Below are positions 7,112-8,907 of a stretch of DNA of 8,907 bases, piece by piece. The first letter of the stretch is position 1. The number at the start of each line of letters is the position of its first letter. The position numbers were made by a program, and so were the translations under genes. Origin of the DNA: Sphingomonadales bacterium (lineage in GTDB: Bacteria; Pseudomonadota; Alphaproteobacteria; Sphingomonadales; Sphingomonadaceae); assembly GCA_013298745.1 (NCBI GenBank), contig JAAFIT010000079.1, positions 1-8,907 of the forward strand, written 5' to 3'. Under the pieces are notes generated by a model. It was not told where the DNA came from. It ran no database searches and saw only the letters and a list, made by a program, of their open reading frames with translations.

Positions 7112-7723
7112 CTACAGGCCCAATTCACCCTGTTCATCGAGCAGGGATCGCGCCAGCGGCACGGTGATGTCACGCCGTTCGGCTAATGCGAGCGCATCGA
7201 GACGGGCAACGACATCCCGGGCCGCGGCAAAGCTCCGCTCGATGCGCAGCACCAGCCAGGCGATGACATCGTCGCCCACCCGCAAGCCGCGATCGGCAAA
7301 ACCCTTGGCGAGCACGGCGGCGATCAAGGGATCATCGGGATCGCTCAGCCGGATCTGCGGCGTGGCGGCAATGCGCGACGTGAAATCAGGTAGCTGTTGC
7401 GCCCAGAGCCGGGGTAGCCGCGCAGCGGTGAGCAACAGTGGTCGATCATTTGTTGCGGCATTCCAGGCGTGAAACAGCACTTCGCCATCGGCAATATGGT
7501 CGGCATTATCGATAATCGTGGCGGGTTGGCGCGCTGCAAAAACTGCCGCCAGATGGCTTTTTCCCGATCCCGGCGGGCCGATCAACAGGCAGCGCGGCAT
7601 CGGCCATTGTGCCGGATCGAACAGCCAGTTCATGGCATCGCGATTGGCATCTGAAACGATGAAATCGGCCTCGCCCAGCCGCGGGCAATACACCAGCGGC
7701 AACGCCGGCTGCGCAGTGATCAC
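7112..7723 (-). CDS. hdaA: HdaA, DnaA-related regulatory inactivator of replication
   Basis: HdaA is a AAA+ protein that, with the DNA-loaded sliding clamp, promotes hydrolysis of DnaA-bound ATP and so prevents re-initiation. The 203-residue product has an N-terminal clamp-binding motif QPALPL (5-10, compare QLSLPL in E. coli Hda), FIVSDANRDAM (21-31), Walker A GPPGSGKS (49-56), a Walker B IIDNAD (70-75) resembling the IDN form of Hda more than the DnaA form, sensor I LLLTA (96-100), box VII SRIAA (116-120), and sensor II-like RSFAAARD (163-170). The DnaA DNA-binding domain IV is absent, as expected. The same frame stays open to 8239, but the start is the GTG at 7723: it places the clamp motif at the N-terminus and overlaps the upstream permease stop as GTGA. 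Translation is thus probably coupled to the permease gene; ppk1 follows after 79 bases. Confidence 0.92.
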   Translation of the reverse strand: MITAQPALPLVYCPRLGEADFIVSDANRDAMNWLFDPAQWPMPRCLLIGPPGSGKSHLAAVFAARQPATIIDNADHIADGEVLFHAWNAATNDRPLLLTAARLPRLWAQQLPDFTSRIAATPQIRLSDPDDPLIAAVLAKGFADRGLRVGDDVIAWLVLRIERSFAAARDVVARLDALALAERRDITVPLARSLLDEQGELGL

Positions 7724-8835
7724 CCGGCGGTTCCGGTGTAGAAATCGCTCTGCCGGTAATGCGCCAGCGCGGCGCGCAAGATAACGCCGAGCACCGCTGC
7801 GACCGGAACGGCGAGGAACACGCCAGCCAACCCCGCCACCGTGCCGCCGGCAAAGACCGCGAACAGCACCCAGACCGGGTGCAAACCGATGCGCGTGCCG
7901 ATCAGATTCGGCGTGAGCACCGAGCTTTCGAGCACCTGGCCGATCAGGAACACGCCGATCACCAGGCCAAGCGCATGAAAATCCAGCCCATATTGGCCGA
8001 GCGCCACGAGCAGCGACAAGGTGACGGCAAACAGCACGCCAATGAACGGCACAAAGCCGAGGACGCCGACGAGGATGCCAAGAATGACGGCATAGTTGAG
8101 CCCGACGACGCTCCAGCCCACGGCATAGAAGATGGCAAGGCACAGGCACACCAGCGACTGGCCGCGCACAAAACCGCCCAGTGCCGAATTCGAATCGCGC
8201 AAAACGGCGCGCATCGCCGGGGCATGGCCCCGCGGCCACCAGCTATCGACCTGGGCGAGGATCACCGGCCAATCGCGCAGCAGATAGAATGCCACCAGCG
8301 GCGTGACGACCGTGAAGGAGATGACGTTGACGAAGGCGAGGCTGCCGGCGACGATCGTGCTGATCGAACTGGTCAACCATGATACGGCATAGCTGCTGAC
8401 GTTGGTGATCAGGTCGTCGATCGATTTGCCGCTGCCGGTCAACCGTAACATCTGTTCGATCAGTGGCTGGGTGTTTTCCACCAACCGCGGCAAATTATCA
8501 ATGAATTGCAGCACTTCGGTCTGAATGATGGGGGCGCTTGCGAGGATGATCAGCGCAAACAGCGTCACGAAGACAACGAGAACCACAATTGCTGCCAGCC
8601 AGCGCGGCACGCCGATGTTTTCGAGCCGCCGCGCCGGCGGATCGAGCAGATAGGCGAGGATGAAGCCGGCGACGAACGGTCCCAGAATGCCGCGCGCCGC
8701 CCAGAACAACAGCACGAACGCCGCGATGAACAGCAGCCAGCCCCAATGGATTTGCGGCAGGCTAAGCCGGTCGGCGATGCTCTGGCCCTTGCCGCGGCCG
8801 TTTTCGCGGCCGGTATCCCCAGGGGTTTCGCTCAT
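7720..8835 (-). CDS. AI-2E/PerM-family membrane transporter
   Basis: The 371-residue inner-membrane protein belongs to the AI-2E transporter superfamily (PerM, TqsA, YhhT). A charged cytoplasmic N-terminus (1-29) precedes hydrophobic segments at roughly 31-64, 79-102, 158-187, 223-245, 247-280, 288-305 and 320-355. The hydrophilic stretch between 103 and 157 is typical. Family motifs are PLVAFYLLRDW (179-189), GFVRGQSLVCL (221-231), FVPFIGVLFA (261-270) and TPNLIGTRIGLHPVWVLFA (308-326). Members are linked to autoinducer-2 export, Na+/H+ exchange or unknown substrates; only the family can be called here. The start ATG at 8835 overlaps the stop of the upstream gene as ATGA, with no clear ribosome-binding site, and its own stop overlaps hdaA as GTGA. 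That makes reinitiation by terminating ribosomes likely on both sides. Permease next to hdaA is, as I recall, a common alphaproteobacterial pairing. Confidence 0.92.
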   Translation of the reverse strand: MSETPGDTGRENGRGKGQSIADRLSLPQIHWGWLLFIAAFVLLFWAARGILGPFVAGFILAYLLDPPARRLENIGVPRWLAAIVVLVVFVTLFALIILASAPIIQTEVLQFIDNLPRLVENTQPLIEQMLRLTGSGKSIDDLITNVSSYAVSWLTSSISTIVAGSLAFVNVISFTVVTPLVAFYLLRDWPVILAQVDSWWPRGHAPAMRAVLRDSNSALGGFVRGQSLVCLCLAIFYAVGWSVVGLNYAVILGILVGVLGFVPFIGVLFAVTLSLLVALGQYGLDFHALGLVIGVFLIGQVLESSVLTPNLIGTRIGLHPVWVLFAVFAGGTVAGLAGVFLAVPVAAVLGVILRAALAHYRQSDFYTGTAG

Positions 8836-8907
8836 TGTGCCGGGGTCGCGGCCGGAGCTTCGGTCGGCGGTGGCGCATCCGATTCCTGGGTGGGTGCAAC
8901 CGGTGGC
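8832..8907 (-). CDS. C-terminal end of an unidentified protein (cut by right edge)
   Basis: Only 24 codons and the stop are visible. They read PPVAPTQESDAPPPTEAPAA followed by TPAQ, a tail rich in proline and alanine with a few acidic residues. The frame ends in TGA at 8834-8832, which overlaps the permease ATG as ATGA. Frame and stop are supported by this overlap and by the low-complexity bias, which is common in C-terminal tails of envelope or regulatory proteins. No domain is visible, so I give no function. Confidence 0.6.
   Translation of the reverse strand, partial: PPVAPTQESDAPPPTEAPAATPAQ

Noticed and set aside
7724..8239. Upstream extension of the hdaA frame into the permease gene, which would give a 375-residue protein
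   Set aside because: The added residues have Arg/Ala/Gly-rich composition of a shifted permease frame and no domain. The GTG at 7723 gives a normal HdaA with its clamp motif at the N-terminus.
7759..8382. A 207-codon plus-strand frame opposite the permease
   Set aside because: It is composed mainly of Arg, His, Asp, Glu and Gln, the usual reverse reading of a hydrophobic membrane-protein gene.

Overview
This GC-rich window looks like the chromosome of an alphaproteobacterium, most likely a sphingomonad. The main evidence is the run AI-2E-type permease, hdaA, ppk1, ppx, rnd, aspS, which I recall as typical of that class. A second clue is the aspartyl-tRNA synthetase motif 2, which reads [13 protein letters not shown], the form I associate with alphaproteobacteria. 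All genes look intact and ordinary in composition. I see no mobile element, CRISPR array, tRNA or rRNA. No gene-free stretch exceeds about 100 bases, so coding density is very high.

Layout from left to right. (1) 1-170, minus strand: the N-terminal end of a PPK2-family polyphosphate kinase, cut by the window edge at its Walker A lysine. (2) 175-1956, minus: aspS, four bases upstream of the PPK2 start and therefore probably cotranscribed with it. (3) 1957-2054: a 98-base divergent control region in which aspS and rnd appear to share one -35 element on opposite strands. The rnd promoter is so close to its ATG that the mRNA is probably leaderless. (4) 2055-3224, plus: rnd (RNase D), the only plus-strand gene. 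(5) 3225-3268: a convergent gap with an 8-bp-stem hairpin that may stop transcription from both sides. (6) 3269-4801, minus: ppx. (7) 4846-7032, minus: ppk1. (8) 7112-7723, minus: hdaA. (9) 7720-8835, minus: an AI-2E/PerM-family membrane protein. (10) 8832-8907, minus: the Pro/Ala-rich C-terminus of an unidentified gene.

How they fit together. The minus-strand genes from the right edge to 3269 form one probable operon: X, permease, hdaA, ppk1, ppx. The first three are joined by 4-base stop/start overlaps. PPK1 makes polyphosphate from ATP, Ppx degrades it, and the PPK2-family enzyme beyond aspS would move phosphate between polyphosphate and nucleotides. Three polyphosphate enzymes therefore lie within about 7 kb. 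HdaA, which with the sliding clamp promotes DnaA-ATP hydrolysis, sits directly upstream of ppk1 and carries a clamp-binding motif at its N-terminus. The AspRS has residues expected of the non-discriminating type, which would tie it to the GatCAB route of Asn-tRNA synthesis. I found no clearly new system. The points most worth checking are the shared-promoter/leaderless arrangement at 1999-2055 and the hdaA/polyphosphate linkage.
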